A DNA stretch of 64,000 bases from Bradyrhizobium sp. Ghvi (lineage in GTDB: Bacteria; Pseudomonadota; Alphaproteobacteria; Rhizobiales; Xanthobacteraceae), in contig NZ_FOVU01000004.1 in the NCBI RefSeq assembly GCF_900115265.1, forward strand, positions 308,987 to 372,986, read 5' to 3'. The notes under the pieces are model-generated. The model saw nothing but the letters and a program-made list of their open reading frames with translations. It was not told the origin of the DNA and did not search any database. Each line of letters starts with the position of its first letter. Within the stretch, counting starts at the first letter, position 1. This document shows positions 41,429-53,458 of the stretch, piece after piece. The position numbers and the translations under genes were made by a program.

Positions 41429-43492
41429 ATGCTTGATCTTGCAATCGTAGGCGGCGGCCCCGGCGGGCTGATGAGCGCTTGGTATCTGAAGCGTAAGCTC
41501 GGCGACCTCTGCCGTATCACCATCTACGAAGCGTCCGACCGGCTCGGCGGCAAGATCGTCACGCGCAAATTCGATTCCGCGCCGGCGATGTACGAGGCCG
41601 GCGTTGCGGAAATCTACGACTACTCGATGACGGGTCCCGACCCGTTGCGCGAGCTGATCCAGCATTTCGGACTGCAGACCATTCCGATGGACGCCGAGCA
41701 GGTGCACCTCGACGGCGAACTGCTGAACGACGTTCCCGGCATGCGCCGTAAATACGGCGCCAAGACCGCGGCCGCGATCGAGGCCTTCCGCATGCGCTGC
41801 GCCGACGCGATGTCGCCGATCGAATATTACGAGGGCGTCGGAGCCCACGACAACGAGAACCCCTGGGCCTACAAGACCGCCGAGCAAGTGCTCGACGAGG
41901 AGGTCGAGGACGAGACCGCAAAGCGTTTCTTCAAGGTGATGGCGCGCTCTGACATCGCGACCGAAAGCCACAACACCAACGGACTCAATGCGCTCAAGAA
42001 CTATCTGATGGATGTCGACGGCTATATCGGCCTCTACTCCATCCAGAACGGCAACGAGCAGCTGATCGAATGCCTGCAATCGGAGGTCAATGCCGACATC
42101 CAGCTCAATCATCGTGTCCTCACCGTCGGCAGGGCGCCGACCGGGCGCTACCAGCTGAAGATGATGAACGGCAAGGGACCGGAGACGCGCGACTTCGATC
42201 TCGTGCTGGTCTGCCTGCCGCATTCCTGGCTCGCCACCATGGGGTGGGAAGGCGAGCAGCTGCGCAAGTCGATGGTCAAGCATGTTGCCTATTTCGACCG
42301 TCCTGCGCATTACCTGCGCGTCTCGATCCTGTTCGACGCCCCGTTCTGGGGCGAAAAGATTCCCGGCGCCTGGTTCATGTCGGAAGCCTTCGGCGGCTGC
42401 TGTGTCTACAACGAGGGCGCGCGCCACGACGTCGGTAGGAACGGAGTCCTGAACTGGCTGATTCCCGGCTCCGATGCGCTGGCCTTTGCCAATCTGTCGG
42501 ATCAGGAGCTGATCGATGCCGCGCTGAAATCGCTGCCGGCCTCGCTCGGCGACGCGCGTGCGCATTTCATGGAAGGCAAGATCCATCGCTGGCTGTCGTC
42601 GGTGAACGCGATCCCGGGGGGGCTGCCGGTGCGCGACGTCATGACCAACCACCGGCCCGAGCCGAAGGAACATCCTGGCATCGTGGTGGTCGGCGACTAT
42701 CTGTTCGACTCCACGCTGAACGGCCTGCTCGACTCCTCGGATGCGGCGACCGACATCATCCTGACCGAGATGATGCGGCTGCGCCGCGAGCGCGCGCAGC
42801 AGAATGGAGAGCCGATCTCCGACAAGATCGACCGCGACTATTTCGAGAACTATCGCGGCCTTGGTCCCTACAGCGAGGTTTGGAGCCACTTCACCGATCC
42901 CGATTATCTGACCAAGCTGATCGGTATCGTCTGGGGCAAGACGAAGGGCGCAAAACTCCTGGTCGCGGGCTCTGCCAGCGGCGAGCTGGTCGGTGCGCTA
43001 CGTGAGTGCGGCATCGATGCCTGGGGCATCGAGAACAACCGCGCCATCCACGCCAAGACGCCGAAGGCGCTGAAGAAGTACAACAAGCTCGGCTCGATCA
43101 CCGACATGCCGTTCAAGGATGGCAGCTTCGACTATGTGTTCGAGACCAGCCTCTGCCATGTGGCTCCGAAGCAGGTCGTTCGCGCGATCCGCGAATTGAA
43201 TCGCGTGGTCAAGACCGGCCTCGTGTTCGGCTCGGTCACCTCGGACATGGCCTCAGTCGTGATCGACCGCTACGATCTGTTGCGTGGGGTCAAGAAGCTC
43301 GGGACATGGTGGGAATGGTCCGAGCTATTCTTCGGCAACGGCTTCGATCTGTCGATGCACCGCAAGGACTGCACCGACGCGCTCTGGGCCGCGACGCTCG
43401 CCGCCAACAAGGGGCCGGGCGAGTGGTATGCCGACGCCGATTCCTTGCGCTATTCCTTCTTCGACAAGGTCGAGGACGAAGACGACGACTAG
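41429..43492 (+). CDS. FAD-dependent amine-oxidase-like domain fused to a SAM methyltransferase
   Basis: Two-domain enzyme of 687 residues. Residues 1-450 are an FAD oxidoreductase of the amine oxidase/phytoene desaturase class: AIVGGGPGGLMSAWYL at 5-20, EASDRLGGK near 36-44, and a C-terminal FAD block VVVGDYLFDSTLNGLLDSSD near 420-440. Residues about 485-640 are a class I methyltransferase: KLLVAGSASGELVGAL (motif I), GIDAWGIENNRA, GSITDMPFKDGSFDYVFETS (motifs II-IV). The tail ends in EDEDDD. I place the start at 41429 (MLDLAIVGGGPG); ATGs at 41393/41396 are alternatives. Pathway unknown; with the downstream exporter it may make and export a small molecule or modified lipid (inference). Confidence 0.82.
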   Translation: MLDLAIVGGGPGGLMSAWYLKRKLGDLCRITIYEASDRLGGKIVTRKFDSAPAMYEAGVAEIYDYSMTGPDPLRELIQHFGLQTIPMDAEQVHLDGELLNDVPGMRRKYGAKTAAAIEAFRMRCADAMSPIEYYEGVGAHDNENPWAYKTAEQVLDEEVEDETAKRFFKVMARSDIATESHNTNGLNALKNYLMDVDGYIGLYSIQNGNEQLIECLQSEVNADIQLNHRVLTVGRAPTGRYQLKMMNGKGPETRDFDLVLVCLPHSWLATMGWEGEQLRKSMVKHVAYFDRPAHYLRVSILFDAPFWGEKIPGAWFMSEAFGGCCVYNEGARHDVGRNGVLNWLIPGSDALAFANLSDQELIDAALKSLPASLGDARAHFMEGKIHRWLSSVNAIPGGLPVRDVMTNHRPEPKEHPGIVVVGDYLFDSTLNGLLDSSDAATDIILTEMMRLRRERAQQNGEPISDKIDRDYFENYRGLGPYSEVWSHFTDPDYLTKLIGIVWGKTKGAKLLVAGSASGELVGALRECGIDAWGIENNRAIHAKTPKALKKYNKLGSITDMPFKDGSFDYVFETSLCHVAPKQVVRAIRELNRVVKTGLVFGSVTSDMASVVIDRYDLLRGVKKLGTWWEWSELFFGNGFDLSMHRKDCTDALWAATLAANKGPGEWYADADSLRYSFFDKVEDEDDD

Positions 43493-43624
43493 CCTCACAA
43501 GCGGATGAACTTGCCAATTGCTTTGCCGAATTCATCCTGATCGCATAGAATCGGCGTCATAGCGGCGCTCCGCTATGTCCTGCTTTCTCTGCGGTCATGC
43601 CGGCCGTCAGCATCGGTTGGTTTC

Positions 43625-45649
43625 ATGGCATCCAGGCCTCTCTCTCCCGACAAACAAAAGCTCGCCGCGCAAGAGGCAGCCGAGCTCGAGAACAAGCTCG
43701 CTGCCGCTCACGAGCCCGAGCTTGAAGACGACGAGGAGGAGGACGACGACGAGCTTGAGCTCGACGACGATGATGACGAGGATCTCGTCGTCTTTACCGC
43801 CCGTGAGGCCGCCGGCGCGCTCGCGACCATCCTGGGTTTCGTCAAGCCGTTCCTGTCCAATTACAAACGCATCCTGGGCTATGTGGCGTTCGGCGTTCTG
43901 GTCGAGACGCTGTTCAACGTCATCATGCCGCTCAGCCTGAAGTTCCTGATCGACGACGCGCTCGGCGAGGAGGACTTTCAGGCGCTGTACAAGATCCTCG
44001 GCGTGCTCGCGGTCGCCGGCATCTTCACCTCAATCGTCGCGGTCTGGTACGAGCGCTGGGACGCGCGGCTGGCGGCTTGCGTCATCTCCGACGTCCGCAA
44101 GCGCCTGTTCGAGCACGTTCAGGACCTGCCGGCGGCCTATTTCGGCCGTACCAAGCGCGGCGAGATCCTGTCGCGCTTCTCGGTCGACCTCTCGGCCTTC
44201 GAAGGCTCGGTCAAGACCTTCACCAACAGCGCCGCGCTGCCCTTCCTGGAGCTGATCGCCGGCATCATCCTGATGCTGTTCCTGAACTGGCAGCTCGCGG
44301 TGGTCGCGCTGCTGGTGTTTCCGATCACGCTGATCGGCCCGCGCATCCTGACCCCGAAGGCGGTGCAGGCCAATTACGAGCAGAAGCTCAACGAAAGCGC
44401 GCTGCTCGGCATGGTGCAGGAGAACGTGGCGGCGCAGGCCGTGATCAAGGCGTTCAGCCTGCAGCGCAAGATGTTCGGCTTCTTCACCTTCCGCAACGAC
44501 GCGACCCGCGACCGGATTGCCGCGGCCGGATTCCTGTCGACGATGGTAGAACGGACGGTCACCATCTCGGTGCTGCTGTTGCATCTCGTCGTGCTCGCGA
44601 TCGGCGCTTATCTTGCGACCAAGGGCCAGATCACCATCGGTACCTTCGTCACCTTCGAAAGCGCGTTCTGGGAGGTCTCCTACAACATCGCCCACGTGAT
44701 GCACTTCATCCCGGTGTCGATCTCCTCGGCCGCCGCAATCCGTCACATCCAGGAGCTGCTCGACGAGCCCACGCGCGGCGCCGATCGCCCCGGTGCGCCC
44801 GACCTGCCGCGCATCACCAACGACATCACCTTTGACCACGTGACCTTCCAGTACGAAGGCAGCCAGACGCCGGTGCTGGACAATTTCAGCCTCAAGCTCA
44901 ATGCTGGTAAGCGCATCGCCATCGTCGGTCCGTCGGGCTCCGGCAAGAGCACGCTGCTCAATCTGATCCTGCGACTCTACGTCCCGGACGAGGGGCGCGT
45001 CACCATCGATGGAGTCGACGTCCGCAAGGTCACGCTGGATTCGCTGCGTCGGAGCATGGCGGTGGTGTTCCAGGAGAACATGCTGTTCAACATGTCGATC
45101 CGCGAGAACATCCGGCTCGGCAAAGAGGGCGCGACCGACGAGGAGGTCGAGGAGGCCGCCAAGAAGGCCGAGATCCACCGTTACATCACGAGCCTGCCGC
45201 AGCGCTACGATACGCCGGTCGGCGAGCGCGGCGATACGCTGTCGGGCGGCCAGCGCCAGCGTATCGCGATCGCGCGCGCGATCATCCGGAACCCCTCCGT
45301 GCTGCTGCTGGACGAAGCCACTTCGGCGCTCGACCAGACCACGGAAGCGGCGATCAATCGCACGCTGCTGAAAGTCGCCAAGGGACGCACCATGATCTGG
45401 TCGACCCACCGTCTGACGTCGGTGGTCGAGATGGACGAGATCATCGTGATTTCAGGGGGCAGGGCGATCGAACGCGGCTCGCATGCCGAGCTGCTTGCGA
45501 GAAACGGCACCTATCGCAAGCTGTGGAATGACCAGATCCACCAGCCCCACGGCGCGGCCGCTCAGGCCGACGTCGACAGCGATGATGACGAAGACGACGA
45601 GGACGACCTCGACGAGGATGATGAGGACGAGGATGACGAGGAGGAGTGA
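43625..45649 (+). CDS. ABC exporter (fused permease-ATPase) with Asp/Glu-rich ends
   Basis: Half-transporter of 674 residues working as a dimer in the inner membrane. After a short start (MASRPLSPDKQKLAAQEAAE) come acidic tracts (about 31-53), then six helices of an ABC_membrane domain at 65-370 with an EAA-like LPAAYFGRTKRGEILSRFS, then the ATPase: Walker A GPSGSGKST near 437, signature LSGGQRQRIAIARAI near 539, Walker B VLLLDEATSALD near 559, H-loop STHR near 595. The C-terminus has a second acidic tract of about 25 Asp/Glu. The acidic ends are absent in ordinary MsbA-type exporters. It lies 132 bases after the FAD/methyltransferase gene. Confidence 0.9.
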   Translation: MASRPLSPDKQKLAAQEAAELENKLAAAHEPELEDDEEEDDDELELDDDDDEDLVVFTAREAAGALATILGFVKPFLSNYKRILGYVAFGVLVETLFNVIMPLSLKFLIDDALGEEDFQALYKILGVLAVAGIFTSIVAVWYERWDARLAACVISDVRKRLFEHVQDLPAAYFGRTKRGEILSRFSVDLSAFEGSVKTFTNSAALPFLELIAGIILMLFLNWQLAVVALLVFPITLIGPRILTPKAVQANYEQKLNESALLGMVQENVAAQAVIKAFSLQRKMFGFFTFRNDATRDRIAAAGFLSTMVERTVTISVLLLHLVVLAIGAYLATKGQITIGTFVTFESAFWEVSYNIAHVMHFIPVSISSAAAIRHIQELLDEPTRGADRPGAPDLPRITNDITFDHVTFQYEGSQTPVLDNFSLKLNAGKRIAIVGPSGSGKSTLLNLILRLYVPDEGRVTIDGVDVRKVTLDSLRRSMAVVFQENMLFNMSIRENIRLGKEGATDEEVEEAAKKAEIHRYITSLPQRYDTPVGERGDTLSGGQRQRIAIARAIIRNPSVLLLDEATSALDQTTEAAINRTLLKVAKGRTMIWSTHRLTSVVEMDEIIVISGGRAIERGSHAELLARNGTYRKLWNDQIHQPHGAAAQADVDSDDDEDDEDDLDEDDEDEDDEEE

Positions 45650-46815
45650 CCGAGGAAGTTCGGCTCCAGATGAATCGCTCCGCCAAGCCGCCGCAACAAT
45701 CCTTGGGCCGACCACGCCATGAAGCGCGCCCAGCGCTGCGCGGTCCAGTAGGGGCTCGTCGCAATCGAAACCGAGCGGAAATCGAAGGCTTTCGCCGCAG
45801 ACCATTGATCGCAGGCCAGCTTGACCGGATCGGCGTAAAAGGCGGCGATCTTGGTCGCATTCATCCCGTCGGATGCCAGCCATTGCGGGATGTGGACGTT
45901 ACAGAGCCGCTCAACGTCGGTGAACACCTTGTCGCAGCCGGTGCCGGCGACGGGACATGAGGTCGCAAAAGCATCGCCCGCCAGCACCACACCCGGCTGG
46001 TGACTGGCGTCATTCATATAGAGATCGACCGGACGAATCTTGATGTCGCCGACAATGTCGAAGGGGCCAGTGATGCGCTTGAGCCGCGGCAGGACGGCGT
46101 TCAATGTCTCGGCCGGCGCACGGCGAAATTGGTGCAGCCAGGGGTCGTCGAAGCCGCGATAGACGAACAGATTGGCCCGCATCCGCGTGCCGATCGGAAA
46201 TAGCGAGATGTAGGGGATGCGGTCGCTCGGCCGCTCCGAGAAATAGGTCAGGGCCGGGAAGTCGAACGAATTCCGGCCGGCCGGCTCTACGTCGAACCCG
46301 ATCGAGATCGAATGGCAGGTGCTGACAATAGTTCGCCTGATGCCAAGCTGGTGGCGAAGGCCGACGTTCAGGCCATTGGCGAGCACGACCAGACGAGCCG
46401 AGATCGTCTCGCCACTGGCGAGGGCGATTCTCTGCCGCTCCGGACTGGTCTCGACGGCCATCGCCTTGGTCCAGATCCGCTCGACCGTCTCAGGAATCTC
46501 GTCGCGGATCGCATTGACCAGGGAATCATAGCGAATGTTGAATTGCCGCGTCGGCGCCTTGTCGAGGAGGTGGCCGAAACGCGCGATCCAGTTCTCGCCG
46601 GTAAACGTCGCTCGGCGCAGGACCGAGTCGGCGATTCCGCTCCGCTGGAATCGCTCGATTTGTCCGTGACCGCTAAGCTTTTCGACACGAAAATCGGCCG
46701 GAAAGGTCTGGTGCGGGTCGATCAGCATTGCCGAAATGCCGGCTCGCCCGAGCATCGCGGCAGCGGTTGAACCGGCAAGTCCCCCGCCGACGATGGCAAT
46801 ATCCGTGTACCGCAT
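45562..46815 (-). CDS. FAD-dependent oxidoreductase (geranylgeranyl-reductase/halogenase-like) with poly-Ser tail
   Basis: A 417-residue flavoprotein. FAD motif AIVGGGLAGSTAAAMLGRAG at 7-26, a second motif DIVGDIKIRP near 255 and VVLAGDAFATSCPVAGTGCD near 280-300, which is the GD...PxxGxG block of the p-hydroxybenzoate hydroxylase/geranylgeranyl reductase group. Start at 46815 (MRYTDIAIVGG). The end is odd: after LGHS come about 30 residues almost all serine. This tail lies on the strand opposite to the acidic tail of the exporter: the genes overlap tail to tail by 88 bases. Codons GAC/GAT/GAG on + become TCG/TCA/TCC-type serine codons on -. Confidence 0.8.
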   Translation of the reverse strand: MRYTDIAIVGGGLAGSTAAAMLGRAGISAMLIDPHQTFPADFRVEKLSGHGQIERFQRSGIADSVLRRATFTGENWIARFGHLLDKAPTRQFNIRYDSLVNAIRDEIPETVERIWTKAMAVETSPERQRIALASGETISARLVVLANGLNVGLRHQLGIRRTIVSTCHSISIGFDVEPAGRNSFDFPALTYFSERPSDRIPYISLFPIGTRMRANLFVYRGFDDPWLHQFRRAPAETLNAVLPRLKRITGPFDIVGDIKIRPVDLYMNDASHQPGVVLAGDAFATSCPVAGTGCDKVFTDVERLCNVHIPQWLASDGMNATKIAAFYADPVKLACDQWSAAKAFDFRSVSIATSPYWTAQRWARFMAWSAQGLLRRLGGAIHLEPNFLGHSSSSSSSSSSSSRSSSSSSSSSLSTSA

Positions 46816-47022
46816 GGCGCTTGTCTCTGCCGGGGATGGACAGATTGACGCATCAACAGGAAAAAAAGCCTTAGCGGTGGTTATAAAAGTATGTTTTACC
46901 CGGGCATAATTTGCTAGGACTTGAGAGACGGGGTCTTCCCTCCCATATTCGGATCCAGCCGGGCGGGCGTCGGGTGGGCAATTTCGCAAGGCGCGAGAAG
47001 CGCTTTGTGGCTGTCGTTTCGC
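46816..47022. other. gap between FAD oxidoreductase and rpsL promoter
   Basis: No open frame with a credible start. Contains the divergent upstream regions of the FAD oxidoreductase (-) and the rpsL transcription unit (+). Confidence 0.4.
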
Positions 47023-47050
47023 CTTGACTTGATCGATTCTCACTTATAGA
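47023..47050 (+). promoter_or_regulatory. candidate strong sigma-70 promoter for rpsL-rpsG-fusA-tuf
   Basis: CTTGAC (47023-47028), 16-base spacer, TATAGA (47045-47050). It is about 430 bases before the rpsL start, so the mRNA would carry a long leader (47057-47482) in which I see no protein gene. Confidence 0.6.
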
Positions 47051-47482
47051 AAGCGCCTCACTTAACGACAGGCGGTGAGCATCGCCAGCGTCGGAACGGG
47101 CCACCCGTTGATCCCCAGGGGTCGCTAGACGGGCACCAACCTCGACGAATGCCGCTCAAACGCTGTCGATAATAGCTAGGCAATGCCAGTGCGATTCTAG
47201 GTCTCTCGAGCCAGTTCTCTTGAGGTCGAATTCGGATGCATGACCTCAGTGCGCGGGCCGCGGCTTCGAGCTGACCGGCCTAAATACTGCGGTCCTCTGT
47301 GGCGTCGAAGCGCTTTCCGCTCAGTGATTGAGCGGTTGGCGCGATTTCGCTTTGTGCGGATTGTTCCGTGCGAGGTGGGCCCCGTCGGGCGGGTAGCGCG
47401 ACAAGAATTTGCGGCTCCGGCAACGGGCCGCGGCAAGACAGCGGGCCCGGAAGGGGTCGCGATAACAAAGGGTAAGGCCAGG

Positions 47483-47854
47483 ATGCCGACGATCAACCAG
47501 CTGATCGCTCAACCGCGTGAAGTGCAGAAGTCGCGCAAGAAGGTGCCGGCGCTGCAGCAGTCGCCGCAAAAGCGTGGTGTTTGCACCCGCGTCTACACCA
47601 CGACCCCGAAGAAGCCGAACTCGGCGCTTCGTAAGGTCGCCAAGGTGCGTCTGACCAACGGTTTCGAGGTGATCGGCTACATCCCGGGTGAAGGCCATAA
47701 CCTCCAGGAGCACTCGGTGGTCATGATCCGCGGCGGCCGTGTCAAGGACTTGCCCGGCGTGCGCTACCACATCCTCCGCGGCGTTCTGGATACCCAGGGC
47801 GTCAAGAACCGTAAGCAGCGTCGTTCGAAGTACGGCGCGAAGCGTCCGAAGTAA
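47483..47854 (+). CDS. rpsL: 30S ribosomal protein S12
   Basis: Decoding-centre protein controlling accuracy. The 123-residue chain starts MPTINQLIAQPREVQKSR at 47483. Lysines at the classical streptomycin positions are present in TTPKKPNSALRKVAK and GGRVKDLPGVRYH, i.e. the sensitive form. First gene of the str operon here; rpsG follows after 15 bases. Confidence 0.98.
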   Translation: MPTINQLIAQPREVQKSRKKVPALQQSPQKRGVCTRVYTTTPKKPNSALRKVAKVRLTNGFEVIGYIPGEGHNLQEHSVVMIRGGRVKDLPGVRYHILRGVLDTQGVKNRKQRRSKYGAKRPK

Positions 47855-47869
47855 GCGGGAACCAGCTCA

Positions 47870-48340
47870 ATGTCTCGTCGCCACTCAGCGGAAAAGCGCG
47901 AAGTTCTTCCTGATCCGAAGTTCGGGAACATCATCGTCACGAAGTTCATGAACTCGGTGATGTACGCCGGCAAGAAGTCGGTCGCCGAAGGTATCGTCTA
48001 CGGCGCGTTCGGTCTCATCGAATCCAAGACCAAGCAGAACCCGCTCGGCGTATTTGAGCAGGCGCTCGAGAACGTCATGCCGACGATCGAAGTGCGCTCC
48101 CGCCGCGTCGGCGGCGCGACCTACCAGGTTCCGGTCGAGGTTCGCTCGACCCGTCGTCAGGCCCTGGGCATCCGCTGGCTGATCTCGGCCGCGCGCGAGC
48201 GCAATGAAAAGACGATGACCGAGCGGCTCTCGGCCGAGCTCCTCGATGCGTCGAACAACCGTGGGAACGCCGTCAAGAAGCGTGAAGACGTGCACCGCAT
48301 GGCGGAAGCCAACCGCGCCTTCTCGCATTATCGCTGGTAA
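47870..48340 (+). CDS. rpsG: 30S ribosomal protein S7
   Basis: Head-assembly initiator of the small subunit. 156 residues, normal length; MSRRHSAEKREVLPDPKFGN at the start and RAFSHYRW at the end are typical. fusA begins 33 bases later. Confidence 0.98.
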   Translation: MSRRHSAEKREVLPDPKFGNIIVTKFMNSVMYAGKKSVAEGIVYGAFGLIESKTKQNPLGVFEQALENVMPTIEVRSRRVGGATYQVPVEVRSTRRQALGIRWLISAARERNEKTMTERLSAELLDASNNRGNAVKKREDVHRMAEANRAFSHYRW

Positions 48341-48373
48341 CGGCGAAACCAACGGACTCGCAAGGAACACCCT

Positions 48374-50446
<2,073 letters not shown>

Positions 50447-50486
50447 TTGTCGTCGGTTTAAAGCTGACGATTGAACGGAGAGTCAA

Positions 50487-51677
<1,191 letters not shown>

Positions 51678-51694
51678 TTACGAGAATAGGGATC

Positions 51695-51735
51695 GGCGAG
51701 TAGCGAATGGTGACATTCGCTATTCGCTATTCGCC
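51695..51735. repeat. stem-loop repeat between tuf and rpsJ
   Basis: GGCGAGTAGCGAATG (51695-51709), loop GTGA, CATTCGCTATTCGCTATTCGCC to 51735, where TATTCGC is tandemly repeated. It makes a long stem at the str/S10 boundary and may serve as attenuator or processing site. Confidence 0.65.
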
Positions 51736-51758
51736 ACCCAACGAAGAGAGACACGGCA

Positions 51759-52067
51759 ATGAACGGCCAAAATATTCGCATCCGTCTCAAAGCGTTCGAC
51801 CATCGTATCCTCGATACGTCGACCCGCGAGATCGTGAACACGGCGAAGCGCACCGGTGCGCAGGTCCGCGGACCCATTCCGCTGCCCACCCGCATCGAGA
51901 AGTTCACCGTCAACCGTTCGCCCCACGTCGACAAGAAGAGCCGCGAACAGTTCGAGATGCGCACTCACAAGCGTCTGCTCGACATCGTCGATCCGACCCC
52001 GCAGACCGTCGATGCTTTGATGAAGCTCGACCTGGCCGCTGGTGTCGACGTCGAGATCAAGCTCTAA
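51759..52067 (+). CDS. rpsJ: 30S ribosomal protein S10
   Basis: Head protein that also links NusG/NusB to the ribosome or antitermination complex. 102 residues, starts [19 protein letters not shown], contains [19 protein letters not shown]. First gene of the S10 series. Confidence 0.98.
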
Positions 52068-52119
52068 GATTTTGGATCACGTTCGCGGTTAGCGGACAGA
52101 AAGAACAGGAAGCACGCCG

Positions 52120-52836
52120 ATGCGCTCCGGAGTGATCGCACAAAAGGTCGGGATGACGCGGGTCTTTACAGAGGCCGGCGAACATATCCCCGTGACCGTG
52201 CTGAAGCTCGGCAATTGCCAGGTCGTAGGCCACCGCACTGAAGAGAAGAACGGTTACGTCGCGCTCCAGCTTGGTTCTGGCAGCCGCAAGACCGTGTACA
52301 TGCCCAAGGCGGAGCGCGGCCAGTTCGCGGTCGCCAAAGTCGAGCCGAAGCGGCAGGTCGAGGAGTTCCGCGTGTCCGCGGATGCCATGATCCCCGTGGG
52401 CGCCGAGATCCTCGCCGATCACTTCGTCGTCGGCCAGTTCGTCGATGTCACCGGCACCTCGGTCGGTAAGGGTTTCGCCGGCGGTATGAAGCGCTGGAAC
52501 TTCGGCGGTCTGCGCGCCACGCACGGTGTGTCGGTGTCGCACCGTTCGATCGGTTCTACCGGTGGTCGTCAGGACCCCGGCAAGACCTGGAAGAACAAGA
52601 AGATGCCCGGCCACATGGGTGTCGATCGCATCACCACGCTCAATCTTCGCGTCGTCCAGACCGATGTCGAGCGCGGCCTGATCCTCGTCGAAGGCGCCGT
52701 TCCCGGCTCCAAGGGCGGCTGGATCCGCGTGCGCGACGCCGTCAAGAAGCCGCTGCCGAAGGAAGCTCCGAAGCCCGGCAAGTTCAAGGTTGCGGGCGGC
52801 GAAGCCGAGGCTGCGGCCCAGCAAGAGGGTGCGTGA
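52120..52836 (+). CDS. rplC: 50S ribosomal protein L3
   Basis: Early-assembly protein near the peptidyl transferase centre. 238 residues; the central loop KRWNFGGLRATHGVSVSHRS with SIGSTGGRQDPGKTWKNKKM is the signature. C-terminus has an Ala/Glu extension. rplD begins one base after the stop. Confidence 0.98.
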   Translation: MRSGVIAQKVGMTRVFTEAGEHIPVTVLKLGNCQVVGHRTEEKNGYVALQLGSGSRKTVYMPKAERGQFAVAKVEPKRQVEEFRVSADAMIPVGAEILADHFVVGQFVDVTGTSVGKGFAGGMKRWNFGGLRATHGVSVSHRSIGSTGGRQDPGKTWKNKKMPGHMGVDRITTLNLRVVQTDVERGLILVEGAVPGSKGGWIRVRDAVKKPLPKEAPKPGKFKVAGGEAEAAAQQEGA

Positions 52837-52837
52837 G

Positions 52838-53458
52838 ATGGAATTGAAGGTCACCACCCTCGAGGGTAAGGAAGCCGGCTCGGTCCAGCTGTCCGATGCC
52901 ATTTTCGGTCTCGAGCCGCGCCAGGACATCATTGCACGCTGCGTGCAGTGGCAGCTCAACAAGCGTCAGGCCGGCACGCACAAGGCCAAGGGCCGCGCCG
53001 AGATTTGGCGCACCGGCAAGAAGATGTACAAGCAGAAGGGCACCGGCGGTGCGCGTCACGGTTCGGCCCGCGTGCCGCAGTTCCGCGGCGGCGGCCGTGC
53101 TTTCGGCCCGGTCGTGCGTTCGCACGCCACCGACCTGCCGAAGAAGGTCCGTGCGCTCGCTCTCAAGCATGCGCTCTCGGCCAAGGCCAAGGACGGCGAT
53201 CTGCTCGTGATCGACAAGGCCGCGCTGGAAGCCGCCAAGACCAAGGCGCTGCTCGGCCATTTCTCGGGCCTCGGCTTGACCAACGCGCTGATCATCGACG
53301 GCGCCGAGCTCAACAACGGCTTTGCCGCCGCGGCCCGCAACATCCCGAACATGGACGTGCTGCCGATCCAGGGCATCAACGTCTATGACATCCTGCGCCG
53401 TCAGAAGCTCGTTCTGACCAAGGCCGCCATCGATGCGCTGGAGGCGCGCTTCAAATGA
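52838..53458 (+). CDS. rplD: 50S ribosomal protein L4
   Basis: Lines the exit tunnel and, in enterobacteria, regulates the S10 operon. 206 residues; start at 52838 (MELKVTTLEGKEAGSVQL), tunnel loop GTGGARHGSARVPQFRGGGR near 68-87. Upstream in-frame ATG at 52790 lies within rplC and is rejected. Overlaps rplW by four bases (ATGA). Confidence 0.97.
   Translation: MELKVTTLEGKEAGSVQLSDAIFGLEPRQDIIARCVQWQLNKRQAGTHKAKGRAEIWRTGKKMYKQKGTGGARHGSARVPQFRGGGRAFGPVVRSHATDLPKKVRALALKHALSAKAKDGDLLVIDKAALEAAKTKALLGHFSGLGLTNALIIDGAELNNGFAAAARNIPNMDVLPIQGINVYDILRRQKLVLTKAAIDALEARFK

Noticed and set aside
45562..46815. Treating the poly-Ser tail as a separate low-complexity secreted peptide
   Set aside because: It is in frame with the FAD oxidoreductase and explained as the complement of the exporter's acidic codons.
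47057..47150. Possible small non-coding RNA or tRNA-like structure upstream of rpsL
   Set aside because: I could not fold it into a cloverleaf or any known RNA; only generic GC stems are present, so it is mentioned only as leader.
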